Source: a virus
DNA: 41,499 bases
IMG/VR virus record: IMGVR_UViG_3300044612_000584
Span: 1-41,499 of that record
Strand: one strand, 5' to 3'
Shown here: piece by piece, positions 5,939 through 12,740 of the stretch
Layout: every line of letters begins with the position of its first letter
Position numbering within the stretch: the first letter of the stretch is position 1
The notes under the pieces: generated by a model
Told to the model about the DNA's origin: nothing
The model's input: the letters and a program-made list of their open reading frames with translations, nothing else
The model's database searches: none
Position numbers and translations under genes: made by a program

Positions 5939-6147
5939 TTCGGCTCCTCACGGCCAAGCACTAAATACAACAGCTTTTGCGGCCAAATCTTTGCCATAGC
6001 GTTACGGCTCATGCCGCGCTTGGCAGACACTTGGATCAACTCCACTGATTTGGTGTAATGCCGTATGTATTTTGCGTCTTCATGGCGAGACGCCCAATCC
6101 AACAACTCAGCATTTGGCACGTTGTCTCGCGTTCTCTTGCCAGTCAT
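5935..6147 (-). CDS. Small basic hypothetical protein, 70 aa
   Basis: ATG 6147 overlaps the upstream stop in ATGA and is preferred over the GTG at 6156, whose ribosome site would be too close. The sequence (MTGKRTRDNVPNAELLDWASRHE, then SVELIQVSAKRGMSRNAMAKIWPQKL) is helical, and its C-terminal half resembles a short DNA-binding helix-turn-helix, though this is weak. Lys/Arg-rich; no cysteines or membrane segments. Family not recognised. Confidence 0.68.
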   Translation of the reverse strand: MTGKRTRDNVPNAELLDWASRHEDAKYIRHYTKSVELIQVSAKRGMSRNAMAKIWPQKLLYLVLGREEPK

Positions 6148-6404
6148 TCCTGACACTCCCTGAGGACGTAAGCGTAGCCAGCCAGATCGGTACAGGAGTC
6201 GCTATGCGTAGGGGTCTGTATAAGACGAGCAATTTTAAGCTGGTTAAGGCATAGGGCAACTTGAATGCCCGTAACCTCTGTATTGAGAACCACCGACCAT
6301 AGCTTGGCGGTGACCTCCATGTTTTCTTTTGCAGAGCCATATACCCGGCCACGCTCTTGGACGGTCTTCTGGACCATCTCAAGCATCTCAAACCCGGCGC
6401 TCAT
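6144..6404 (-). CDS. DUF6378-like phage protein, 86 aa
   Basis: Contains the pattern I associate with DUF6378: an N-terminal helix ending ERGRVYGSAKENMEVTAKLW, then VTGIQVALCLNQLKIARL, and a C-terminal HSDSCTDLAGYAYVL. Members are small helical proteins found beside phage replication and nucleotide-metabolism genes, with no proven function. The conserved His and Asp residues could bind metal or nucleotide (inference). It overlaps both neighbours by 4 nt. Confidence 0.75.
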   Translation of the reverse strand: MSAGFEMLEMVQKTVQERGRVYGSAKENMEVTAKLWSVVLNTEVTGIQVALCLNQLKIARLIQTPTHSDSCTDLAGYAYVLRECQE

Positions 6405-6736
6405 GGCAATTCTAAAGGAGGAAGATCAGCCTCCCAACCCTTAGAACTAACAAAGTTACGCAGTATCCGGTTCTGAAGGAATAACGCCCGTGCGACGTTT
6501 TCCCAGTTTGGACAACCCTCTTCAGGGAACAAAACCGTTATGCTACGCGCCCGCCTTGGAGAAAAATCAATATAACCACGCTCTCTAAGAGCGCATACAT
6601 TTTCGTGTACGCGGGCCTTTGATTTTACGTTTAAGGCTTTGAGCATTTCACTAAAAGTCGGCGCAATACCGTTCTTAGCCATGTAAGAAACAATAAAATC
6701 CAAAGTGTCTTTTTGTTTTTCTGTTATGCCCTTCAT
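6401..6736 (-). CDS. LexA-like winged-helix DNA-binding protein without peptidase domain, 111 aa
   Basis: Residues 3-62 match the LexA N-terminal domain closely: ITEKQKDTLDFIVSYMAKNG, APTFSEMLKALNVKSKARVH, LRERGYIDF and RRARSITVL. The remaining 45 residues have no S24 Ser-Lys catalytic dyad, so the protein cannot self-cleave as LexA or CI does. It may be an unswitchable repressor or compete with host LexA at SOS promoters (inference). It sits in the early operon with 4-nt overlaps to both neighbours. Confidence 0.85.
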   Translation of the reverse strand: MKGITEKQKDTLDFIVSYMAKNGIAPTFSEMLKALNVKSKARVHENVCALRERGYIDFSPRRARSITVLFPEEGCPNWENVARALFLQNRILRNFVSSKGWEADLPPLELP

Positions 6737-7050
6737 CCCATCCTCATTTCTGCTCTGGCTGTGGCATTCTGGGATTGGTTTTCGTAGTACCGCATTTCCA
6801 GAACTTTTAGTTTAAGGCGAGCCTTGTTAGCGTCAGTCTTTGAATTGACCATGCGCTTGATGTAGTCCGCCCACTCTGGACTTGACCGAACAATTCTTTC
6901 GGCCTTTGCGTCCGTCATATCGTTCAGCAGGCTTTTCCTGCGGGCCAATTCTATTGATTTTGTTTCTTCGTACAGACGGGCGGCAGCGTCTTTGTCTACC
7001 CAGTCCTCCGCCAGAACACGGTATTGTTCTGAATACGGTTCATTACTCAT
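6733..7050 (-). CDS. Hypothetical helical phage protein, 105 aa
   Basis: ATG 7050 follows GGAGG at 5-nt spacing; an in-frame TTG at 7062 is less likely. The protein is almost entirely helical and charged (EDWVDKDAAARLYEETKS, then KRMVNSKTDANKARLKLKVLEMRYYENQSQ), with a likely coiled coil at residues 65-100. Similar small proteins occur beside phage recombination genes, but I cannot name a family. It overlaps the LexA-like gene by 4 nt. Confidence 0.75.
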   Translation of the reverse strand: MSNEPYSEQYRVLAEDWVDKDAAARLYEETKSIELARRKSLLNDMTDAKAERIVRSSPEWADYIKRMVNSKTDANKARLKLKVLEMRYYENQSQNATARAEMRMG

Positions 7051-7051
7051 C

Positions 7052-7144
7052 TCAACCTCCAATCAATCTAACTACAATCCAATAAATGCCAAAAACTATT
7101 GTACCAGTAAGTAGAAGTCCAACAATCGGATACTCATCAAACAT
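7052..7144 (-). CDS. 30-aa single-pass membrane microprotein
   Basis: ATG 7144 lies inside the end of the preceding gene and has AAGG 6 nt upstream. The peptide is MFDEYP followed by an uninterrupted hydrophobic segment of about 20 residues (IVGLLLTGTIVFGIYWIVV) and RLIGG. By the positive-inside rule the acidic N-terminus would be outside and the Arg inside. Its stop (7052-7054) is next to the following start (7050), so translation is coupled on both sides. Phage microproteins of this kind often act on host membrane or division proteins, but no target can be read here. Confidence 0.6.
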   Translation of the reverse strand: MFDEYPIVGLLLTGTIVFGIYWIVVRLIGG

Positions 7145-7418
7145 TTCTGGCCTTTGCCAAAGCCTTGTCCACCACACTAACGCAATGGTCTACATTTATT
7201 GAACCATATGCCGTGATCGGGATGGAATCTAAAGCAGTTCTGCATTCTTTAAGGGCGGCTACCAATTCGCGTTTAACATTTAGCAATTCTTCAACTTCTG
7301 TAATTACATCGCCATTGGTTACATGCTCTGGAACTCCAAATGGAGACTTCACAAACAATGGGTTTGTCTTCAAATCTTCGACCGTGCCGTTAAAGACAAC
7401 GGTAAAAAAGTCACGCAC
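7137..7418 (-). CDS. Hypothetical protein, 93 aa
   Basis: GTG start overlapping the upstream TAG by 1 nt (TAGTG), with AAAGGAG upstream. The N-terminus is beta-like (FFTVVFNGTVEDLKTNPLF) and the rest is a helical, acidic stretch with a likely coiled coil (TEVEELLNVKRELVAALKECRTALDSI). I do not recognise the family. The second gene of the operon behind the repressor. Confidence 0.68.
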   Translation of the reverse strand: MRDFFTVVFNGTVEDLKTNPLFVKSPFGVPEHVTNGDVITEVEELLNVKRELVAALKECRTALDSIPITAYGSINVDHCVSVVDKALAKARNV

Positions 7419-7639
7419 TAAAGACTCCTTTCAAAGGCCATCAAGGCAAGTTTCTCATATGAAATCATGCCATAACCTTCATCGGCAGCGGCCTCTACAA
7501 TCAAAACCCAGTATCGAGCAGGAATGGAGTTCCTGTGCCGCATCTGTTTCACGGCATGCGGCGTAACCCCCATAACGATGGCAAGTTCCTCGTAGGTGGG
7601 CCAAAGGTCGATGATTGTTTTGAATGATGTTTTGGTCAT
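7418..7639 (-). CDS. Cro-like helix-turn-helix regulator, 73 aa
   Basis: Contains a compact helix-turn-helix: TYEELAIVMGVTPHAVKQMRHRNSIPARYW, very like phage Cro/YdaS-type regulators in length and layout, including the RNSIP phrase between recognition helix and wing. It is the first gene of the leftward operon and faces the recombination genes across a 110-base divergent region that contains a palindromic operator candidate (7645-7669). It probably controls its own operon, the rightward genes, or both. Whether it is a lysis-lysogeny switch cannot be said, since no integrase is seen. Confidence 0.8.
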   Translation of the reverse strand: MTKTSFKTIIDLWPTYEELAIVMGVTPHAVKQMRHRNSIPARYWVLIVEAAADEGYGMISYEKLALMAFERSL

Positions 7640-7644
7640 GGTTC

Positions 7645-7669
7645 GTACCGGTACAGTATGTCCCGTACC
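7645..7669. promoter_or_regulatory. Operator candidate built from GTACC half-sites
   Basis: GTACCGGTAC (7645-7654) is a perfect palindrome, and GGTAC (7650-7654) pairs with GTACC (7665-7669) as a second inverted repeat. GTACC half-sites therefore recur 20 nt apart. The elements sit between the predicted minus-strand promoter and the regulator's start codon, as expected for autorepression. Inference from position and symmetry. Confidence 0.5.
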
Positions 7670-7681
7670 AAAGCAAGAACG

Positions 7682-7709
7682 ATTTTACCCCTTGTGTATT
7701 TAAGAACAA
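7682..7709 (-). promoter_or_regulatory. Sigma70-like promoter of the leftward early operon
   Basis: On the minus strand TTGTTC (7709-7704) and TAAAAT (7687-7682, 5/6 match) are separated by 16 bases. Transcription would begin near 7675, just before the GTACC operator, and run through the early/replication genes to the terminator at 1382-1409. Confidence 0.55.
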
Positions 7710-7749
7710 TCTGTAGCTTGCCGGACGGCTAGATTTGATAGGAGATGAA

Positions 7750-8559
7750 ATGGCCTTTGATAAAAGCGCGGAATGGCACGAAGCCCGACGAAGCGGGATT
7801 GGCGGCTCAGACGCAAACATCCTTATGGCAGGCGATCCCGAAAAAATTCACCGGCTCTGGCACGAAAAGCTAGGGCTGATGGACCCAGAAGACCTGTCGT
7901 GGGTGCTGCCGGTGCAGATCGGCTCATTGACAGAGGGGTTAAACGCCGCCTTCTACACCCACGCTACGGGTCGGGAGGTGACGGACAGGAACCTCCAAAT
8001 GGTGGCACCCAGTATACCCTACATGCGCTGCGAACTGGACGGTATGACTACTACAGGGGCCGGACATCCGGCGATCTGGGAGGCAAAGCACGTTAACGCC
8101 TTCAGCAATGCGGACGAGGTTAAGGTGCGGTATATGCCCCAGCTTCACCATAATATGCATATTGCAGGTGCGAAGTGGGCTGTTCTCTCTTTGTTCCTAG
8201 GCACTCAGAAACATGAAATAATCGAAGTCGAGCGCGATGATGGGTATCTGATGACCCTGCTGGACGTTGAGAAGCGGTTTTGGGACTCGGTGACATCCAA
8301 CACCATGCCAGAGGGGTTCGCCCCGCAGGAGGCTCCTGTGCCATTTGAGGCCCTTCGGACAGTAGACATGACCGGCAATAACGTCTGGGCCATGCATTCT
8401 GTCGATTGGCTGGCACACAAGGATGCCGCAAAGACCCATGAAAATGCCGCTAAGGCCCTCAAAAGCCTGATTGGCAACGATGTTGGTAAAGCGACCGGTT
8501 ACGGAGTTCAGATTAAACGGAACAAGGCCGGATCATTGATGATAGCGATGGAGAAGTAG
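7750..8559 (+). CDS. YqaJ-family (lambda exonuclease-like) recombination nuclease, 269 aa
   Basis: ATG 7750 follows GGAG by 5 nt; an in-frame TTG at 7735 is less likely. The N-terminus has EWHEARRSGIGGSDA, the family signature. The PD-(D/E)XK core follows: GSLTEGL, CELDGMT, AIWEAKHV (E-x-K), and YMPQLHHNMHIAGA (the Q of the last motif). The protein would resect double-stranded ends 5' to 3' to give single strands for the ERF annealing protein immediately downstream. This is the usual two-gene phage recombination pair. The last 60 residues form a helical tail. Confidence 0.93.
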   Translation: MAFDKSAEWHEARRSGIGGSDANILMAGDPEKIHRLWHEKLGLMDPEDLSWVLPVQIGSLTEGLNAAFYTHATGREVTDRNLQMVAPSIPYMRCELDGMTTTGAGHPAIWEAKHVNAFSNADEVKVRYMPQLHHNMHIAGAKWAVLSLFLGTQKHEIIEVERDDGYLMTLLDVEKRFWDSVTSNTMPEGFAPQEAPVPFEALRTVDMTGNNVWAMHSVDWLAHKDAAKTHENAAKALKSLIGNDVGKATGYGVQIKRNKAGSLMIAMEK

Positions 8560-9189
8560 ATGAAAACTAGTACCGATACAGACAAGATTATCCCTGCGTA
8601 CATTAAAGCCGAGCATACAATTGGCTCAGTCAAGAAAACCGCTAGTAACCCTCATTTCAAGAGCAAATACGCTAACCTTGAAGCGGTTATGGAGGCCTGT
8701 TCAGACGCTCTGGACAGGAACGGCTTGGCTATTTGGCAGTCCATCACTGAAGAGGGCGACCGGCTAATTACCCGCCTGTACCACACCTCTGGGCAATGGA
8801 TGGAGGGCTATACCCCCCTGATCATTGCCAAGAACGACATGCAGGGGCTGGGGAGTGCCTATACCTATGCGCGTCGTTATGGACTGATGGCAATCATGGG
8901 AATTGCCCCTGAAGATGACGATGGCAATGCAGCGTCTGCAACCATCATCCCGCTTCCTGTAAAGAAAGCCGAACCAAAGAAAGTAGAAGTTGCCCACGTT
9001 GAGGAAGCAAAATCCATACTTTCAGAGGTCAAGCAAATTTCAGACGCCAAAGAATTAGATTGGTTTCTGAAAAAGAATGCCCAGCGGATTGCAGATATAC
9101 GCGAGGCTAGCACTGTAACTTATGAATATCTGCACCAACGTATTGATGAACGTCGTCAAGAGATTAACAAGGAGATTAAAAATGCCTGA
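8560..9189 (+). CDS. erf: ERF-family single-strand annealing protein, 209 aa
   Basis: Begins immediately after the exonuclease stop, with GGAG 6 nt upstream. The core (about 10-125) has the ERF motifs [18 protein letters not shown] and [18 protein letters not shown]. After an acidic DDDGN stretch the C-terminal part (about 145-209) is a helical domain that may interact with partners. ERF proteins (as in P22) form rings on single-stranded DNA and anneal complementary strands, promoting circularisation and recombination. It overlaps the next gene by 8 nt. Confidence 0.92.
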   Translation: MKTSTDTDKIIPAYIKAEHTIGSVKKTASNPHFKSKYANLEAVMEACSDALDRNGLAIWQSITEEGDRLITRLYHTSGQWMEGYTPLIIAKNDMQGLGSAYTYARRYGLMAIMGIAPEDDDGNAASATIIPLPVKKAEPKKVEVAHVEEAKSILSEVKQISDAKELDWFLKKNAQRIADIREASTVTYEYLHQRIDERRQEINKEIKNA

Positions 9190-9469
9190 GTATGACAACA
9201 CAAATAGCGGCGTCCTGTTCAAGAACGACAGGAAGGAGAAAGATACGCACCCAGATTATACTGGGAGTTACACTTTTGAATGCCCCCATTGCAATTTAAA
9301 ATCAGAACATTGGTTATCTTCTTGGATTAAGGAAGGCAAGAAGGGCAAATTCATGAGCATTGCCAATAAGCCAAAAGATGTTCCCAAGACTAACGCCCCA
9401 GTTGGTAGCAAGCCTGTAAGACATTCCGAAATTGACACAATCGGACTGGACGACGACATCCCTTTTTAG
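9182..9469 (+). CDS. Putative ssDNA-binding accessory protein with SSB-like C-terminal tip, 95 aa
   Basis: ATG 9182 has AAGGAG upstream and overlaps the ERF stop. The N-terminus ([25 protein letters not shown]) is a beta-type segment seen in a widespread phage family. A CPHC pair is present without a partner pair. The C-terminal 30 residues form a flexible Lys/Pro linker ending in [10 protein letters not shown]. The last six residues equal the conserved C-terminal tip of bacterial SSB, the docking peptide for recombination and repair enzymes. A role in coating recombination intermediates or recruiting host SSB partners is inferred from this tip and the neighbours; it lacks a clear canonical SSB OB-fold signature. 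Confidence 0.75.
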   Translation: MPEYDNTNSGVLFKNDRKEKDTHPDYTGSYTFECPHCNLKSEHWLSSWIKEGKKGKFMSIANKPKDVPKTNAPVGSKPVRHSEIDTIGLDDDIPF

Positions 9470-9480
9470 CGCCCGTGGAC

Positions 9481-9555
9481 ATGGTAGGAGCCGTTCTAAA
9501 GATGTTTCCCGGCTCCACCATTGTTCGCGTTTCCAAGGTAAAAAACAGTGAATGA
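9481..9555 (+). CDS. Possible 24-aa peptide in the gap
   Basis: An ATG at 9481 (or GTG at 9475) opens a frame giving MVGAVLKMFPGSTIVRVSKV and a short tail, ending at TGA 9553-9555 inside the start of the next gene. The FPG-x-x-IVRV phrase looks protein-like, but no ribosome site is clear. It may be a degenerate fragment. Low confidence. Confidence 0.25.
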   Translation: MVGAVLKMFPGSTIVRVSKVKNSE

Positions 9556-10027
9556 CCCGCAAAAATATCTTTCTCAGGCGGCTATTAACAGGCACGAACT
9601 ACACGAAAATCATTCGTCCAGCCGACCGCTTTCTGATAATTATGAAGGCGTTGGAATAGACGGAGAAGTTGCCTTCTCCATGTTTAGCGGCATAGCCTGT
9701 GATTTGTCAGAGCGGCCCGGAGGAGACAAAGGGATAGATTTTGTTGTCCCGCTGCTATTCACGGTGGACGTAAAAACCGCTAGGAAGGCATACCATCTTA
9801 TTCACGAAACCGGAAAAAGTTTTGCCGATATTTATGTATTGGCAGAATATAACGGTGAGGGTAAGCCAGCGACACTTTTGGGCTGGGAATATGGTTCCAA
9901 ACTAAGCAAAGCCCCGACAAAAGATTTTGGGTATGGTATAATAAACCATTACATTCATAAATCTAAACTCCGCCCAATGACAGAACTCAAAAAGAGGGTA
10001 GCTAGATTTACACATGATGCAACGTAG
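9548..10027 (+). CDS. PD-(D/E)XK nuclease-like protein, 159 aa
   Basis: The central part has the order expected for a PD-(D/E)XK fold: GIDGEVAF (helix Glu), GGDKGIDF (Asp), then FTVDVKT (D-x-K), followed by FADIYVLAEY. It is short and single-domain, like phage-borne nucleases placed among recombination genes. The start is a GTG with AAGG about 9 nt upstream. The C-terminus is basic (KSKLRPMTELKKRVARF) and may bind DNA. The specific substrate is unknown; it could be a junction or flap nuclease. Family assignment is by motif reading only. Confidence 0.65.
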   Translation: MNDPQKYLSQAAINRHELHENHSSSRPLSDNYEGVGIDGEVAFSMFSGIACDLSERPGGDKGIDFVVPLLFTVDVKTARKAYHLIHETGKSFADIYVLAEYNGEGKPATLLGWEYGSKLSKAPTKDFGYGIINHYIHKSKLRPMTELKKRVARFTHDAT

Positions 10028-10376
10028 GCCACGAGTAATGGACAAGAAGCATAAGGGCTACATAGCCCAGCTTCCGTGCGTCATCTGTGGGACTGTAGGA
10101 GTACATGTGGCCCATGTCAGATACCCGGATGCAAAGGAAGGGGTTTCGCATACAGGTATGGGGCAGAAGCCAGATGATTGGAGAGTAGTGCCTTTATGTC
10201 CTAGGCACCATGTGCATGGGCCAGAGGCGCAGCACTCCATGGGGGAGGAGGAGTTTTGGCAAGAGAATGGGATAAACCCCTACGCTCTTGCCAAGGCCCT
10301 CTTCGCCGCCAAGGGCGACGTACCTTTTATGGTACAGCTAGTCTTTAAAGCGCGGACGCTATTCCCCGCGAGATAG
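10014..10376 (+). CDS. HNH-fold nuclease of the DUF968/Ref type, 120 aa
   Basis: The sequence RPRVMDKKHKGYIAQLPCVICG, then VHVAHVRYPDA, a GMGQKPDDWRVVPLCPRHH stretch, HSMGEEEFW and INPYALAKAL is the usual layout of this family: a CxxC zinc pair, a His, then PLCxxHH and a final His. P1 Ref is a RecA-dependent nuclease of this family; other members sit in phage recombination regions as here. The start at 10014 (ATG-ATG) keeps the conserved RPRV lead; 10038 is the alternative. It overlaps the upstream stop, and at its 3' end overlaps by 18 nt the converging fibre-operon gene. Confidence 0.85.
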   Translation: MMQRRPRVMDKKHKGYIAQLPCVICGTVGVHVAHVRYPDAKEGVSHTGMGQKPDDWRVVPLCPRHHVHGPEAQHSMGEEEFWQENGINPYALAKALFAAKGDVPFMVQLVFKARTLFPAR

Positions 10377-10637
10377 ATTTCTCTTATCTAATTGCTCAAG
10401 TAGCATGACGCGAACATGAAGATCGTTGATCTCGCGCTGAAGGGTGTCTTTCAAAATAGCGCGGCGTTCGGCGGAAAGCGGGCTGTCCGTGGGGGTGCCT
10501 TCCTTGGTGATAAGCGCGGGCATCGCGCTCTCGATCTTTACCAGCCGCTCATTGGTAGACGACACCTGCCCCAGCAGCCAAGCTAAAGCCGCCACTATGA
10601 TTGGGATTACCGCTTTTAGTACGTCTGCCCAAGCCAT
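10359..10637 (-). CDS. Membrane-anchored coiled-coil protein, 92 aa
   Basis: ATG 10637 follows AGGAGG. Residues 5-26 are one transmembrane helix (VLKAVIPIIVAALAWLLGQV); the rest is polar, with a coiled-coil C-terminus (REINDLHVRVMLLEQLDKR). Length and layout fit phage holin-accessory, spanin-like or Rz-type proteins, but no lipobox or proline-rich signature is present. It is the last gene of the leftward virion operon, converging with the HNH gene. A lysis role is possible; not certain. Confidence 0.65.
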   Translation of the reverse strand: MAWADVLKAVIPIIVAALAWLLGQVSSTNERLVKIESAMPALITKEGTPTDSPLSAERRAILKDTLQREINDLHVRVMLLEQLDKRNLSRGE

Positions 10638-10645
10638 GCCGCCTC

Positions 10646-11383
10646 CTACGTCCAAGCAAAGATAATAACACCACCGCCAACCGCGCCAGCAGTGCCGGGG
10701 GCGCTCGCACCATCTGCGCCAGTACCATACGCCGTGCCACCAGAGGCACCGCCAGCGCCGCCGGGGTTGCCGCTGCTCATACTGGCGGTGCCATTGCCGC
10801 CAGCAGACCCGCTGGTGTTGGTAGAGCCGCCAGAGGCCGTACCGGCAGTGCCGCCAGCGCCGCCGCTACCAGAGTCCGCGCTGCCACCAGCGCCGCCACC
10901 GCCGCCCGTGAGGGACACCGCCCCGGCGGCAAGCGAACCCGTAGTGGTTGAAGAAACGCCGCCAGATGTACCAACAGAATAAGCTATTGTCGTACCCCAA
11001 TCGCCGGAAGCGACCGCTCTGGTAATGATCGAATAGCCTGCACCGCCGCCGCCGCCGCCGCTATTATAGATGTCCGAGCCGAAGTCGGTATACGAGCCAC
11101 CGCCAGAGCCACCAGCGCCGACCACAGTAATAGTCACACTGGAAGCACTTGTCGGAACGGTCTCGTTACCCGAACCGCTGGTGTAGGTGTTGGTTACTGG
11201 CGTGAAGTTAACTGTACCAGCCAGTTTGGAGAGCGGTATCGGCAGGCTGCTTGGCACAGCCCCATTAACGCCCGTTGTTCCAGCGGGAACATAAGCGCCG
11301 CCAGCCAAATATGAACTGAGCGAGCCGGGACCGCCAAATATGGCTACAACACTTGTAAGTTGCGCCGGATTTGAAACAGGCAT
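10646..11383 (-). CDS. Glycine-rich fibre/adhesin-like protein, 245 aa
   Basis: Residues 1-60 form a non-repetitive N-terminus that may attach to the virion. Then TVPTSASSVTITVVGAGGSGGG begins a glycine-rich domain running to the end (Gly with Ala/Ser/Thr), finishing VGGGVIIFAWT. The P-x-x-V-x-V-x-V-x-G-A-G-G pattern is the start of the glycine-rich domain found in phage tail-tip adhesins, where polyglycine helices bind the host receptor. It follows the S74 fibre gene directly and likely shares a structure with it. Receptor unknown. Confidence 0.75.
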   Translation of the reverse strand: MPVSNPAQLTSVVAIFGGPGSLSSYLAGGAYVPAGTTGVNGAVPSSLPIPLSKLAGTVNFTPVTNTYTSGSGNETVPTSASSVTITVVGAGGSGGGSYTDFGSDIYNSGGGGGGAGYSIITRAVASGDWGTTIAYSVGTSGGVSSTTTGSLAAGAVSLTGGGGGAGGSADSGSGGAGGTAGTASGGSTNTSGSAGGNGTASMSSGNPGGAGGASGGTAYGTGADGASAPGTAGAVGGGVIIFAWT

Positions 11384-11385
11384 GT

Positions 11386-12738
11386 TTAACCCTTCAGCGC
11401 CTTAACTTCGGCCCGCAGTTCTTTGATCGCTTCAACCAGCAACGGGATAACGCGGTCATAGGCGACGACCAGATACTCAGGATCAACGGACCATTGGCTG
11501 ACAGCTTCCGGCAAGACTTCCTGTAGGTCTTGGGCAGACAAGCCAACCTGCTGATTTTTCCCAACCTGACCCAGCCAACGGGCCTTGTCGTTGTTGCGAT
11601 AGTAGAACCCGTTCAGGGCGTCCACCTTGTCCAGCGCGTCTGTAATTGGGCCGGAAACGTCCTTCAGCCGCATGTCAGATGTGGCCGTGAAATCCACGGC
11701 AGTATAGGAATTGCTGCCGTTCAGGGCGTTGGCAGTACCCGCTGTGGCAACGGTTTGAGAGGCAATGTTGCTCGATGTGATAAACGTGCCGCCCCCAGCA
11801 GGGTTGGTAGCCGTTGCGGCGTTGCCCGTGCAACTGGCTGACGAGCCAAGGATGCTGATATTCCAGCTTGACCCGGAAGCGTCGCCGCCCGTCCTAGTCG
11901 GGACATCAAGGTTTGCCCGCGCACCAGCAGCCGTAGTAGACCCAGTGCCGCCGTTGCCGACTACCAAGGTCCCGGCAAGGGTAATAGCGCCGCCCGTAGC
12001 AGTAGAGGGCGTCAGGCCCGTAGAACCCGCGCTGAAACTAGTAACGCCTGAAGAAATACCGGACCATGCCAGAGTGCCGCTGCCGTTAGTGGACAGGAAG
12101 GCCCCTGCCGCGCCGTCCGCAACCGGGAGGGTGTAGGTAGTGCTGCCAGCCGCCGCAGCCGGGGCAAACCCAACGTAACCGCTCGTAGAGCCAGATAAGC
12201 GCAGGGTCCCCTTAACGTCCAGCCTAGAGCCGGGAGAGGAGGTCCCAATACCCACATTCGTGCCGGTATGAACAAAGTTAGCCGTACCAGCCAGCACACC
12301 GCCGCTATTGTACTGGACCGCAGTCGTGACCCCAGCCGCATAGGTGTTTGCAACTGCAACATTGGTGCCGTCACAGGCAATAATTACGCTGGCGGTCTGG
12401 GCAATCGACACCGTAGTGCCGCCACCGCCAGACGAAAAGGTGACCGAGAAAGCACCAGTTGTGCTGTTCAAGACAGTCCACTGACCGCCTTTGCCAGCCG
12501 GTATCTGGTAATTTACGCTCGCAGTCAGCGTACCCTGTACCGCGATAATCGGCGGGCGATATTGGGAAATTGAAAGGACAATAGTGCCAGATGCTGACGT
12601 AGCATTCAGGATCGTTGTACCGCCAAAGGCAGTGTCAATGTCATCCATGTCCGCATTAACTGGAGTGTTCCAGTCATCGACGTAGCTGTTGTATGCGGGC
12701 TTTTCGAGCAGCTTATTAGTCGTAAATGAAGAGGGCAT
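11386..12738 (-). CDS. Tail fibre with C-terminal S74 intramolecular chaperone, 450 aa
   Basis: The N-terminus (TNKLLEKPAYNSYVDDWNTPVNADMDDIDTAF) is a common virion-attachment segment in phage fibres. The centre is a Ser/Thr/Gly-rich beta-helical shaft (including NVGIGTSSPGSRLDVKGTL). Residues 354-450 form a peptidase S74 chaperone: SDMRLKD, QVGLSAQDLQEVLPEAV, then VVAYDRVIPLLVEAIKEL ending in a coiled coil. S74 domains trimerise the fibre and then cut themselves off before the Ser of the SDxRLK motif. Expected product: a trimeric fibre binding the host surface. Confidence 0.9.
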   Translation of the reverse strand: MPSSFTTNKLLEKPAYNSYVDDWNTPVNADMDDIDTAFGGTTILNATSASGTIVLSISQYRPPIIAVQGTLTASVNYQIPAGKGGQWTVLNSTTGAFSVTFSSGGGGTTVSIAQTASVIIACDGTNVAVANTYAAGVTTAVQYNSGGVLAGTANFVHTGTNVGIGTSSPGSRLDVKGTLRLSGSTSGYVGFAPAAAAGSTTYTLPVADGAAGAFLSTNGSGTLAWSGISSGVTSFSAGSTGLTPSTATGGAITLAGTLVVGNGGTGSTTAAGARANLDVPTRTGGDASGSSWNISILGSSASCTGNAATATNPAGGGTFITSSNIASQTVATAGTANALNGSNSYTAVDFTATSDMRLKDVSGPITDALDKVDALNGFYYRNNDKARWLGQVGKNQQVGLSAQDLQEVLPEAVSQWSVDPEYLVVAYDRVIPLLVEAIKELRAEVKALKG

Positions 12739-12740
12739 GG

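Noticed and set aside
7692-7752. A plus-strand promoter for the recombination operon
   Set aside because: TTGTGT with TAGCTT at 16 bases is the best pair, but the -10 matches only half of the consensus; not strong enough to annotate.
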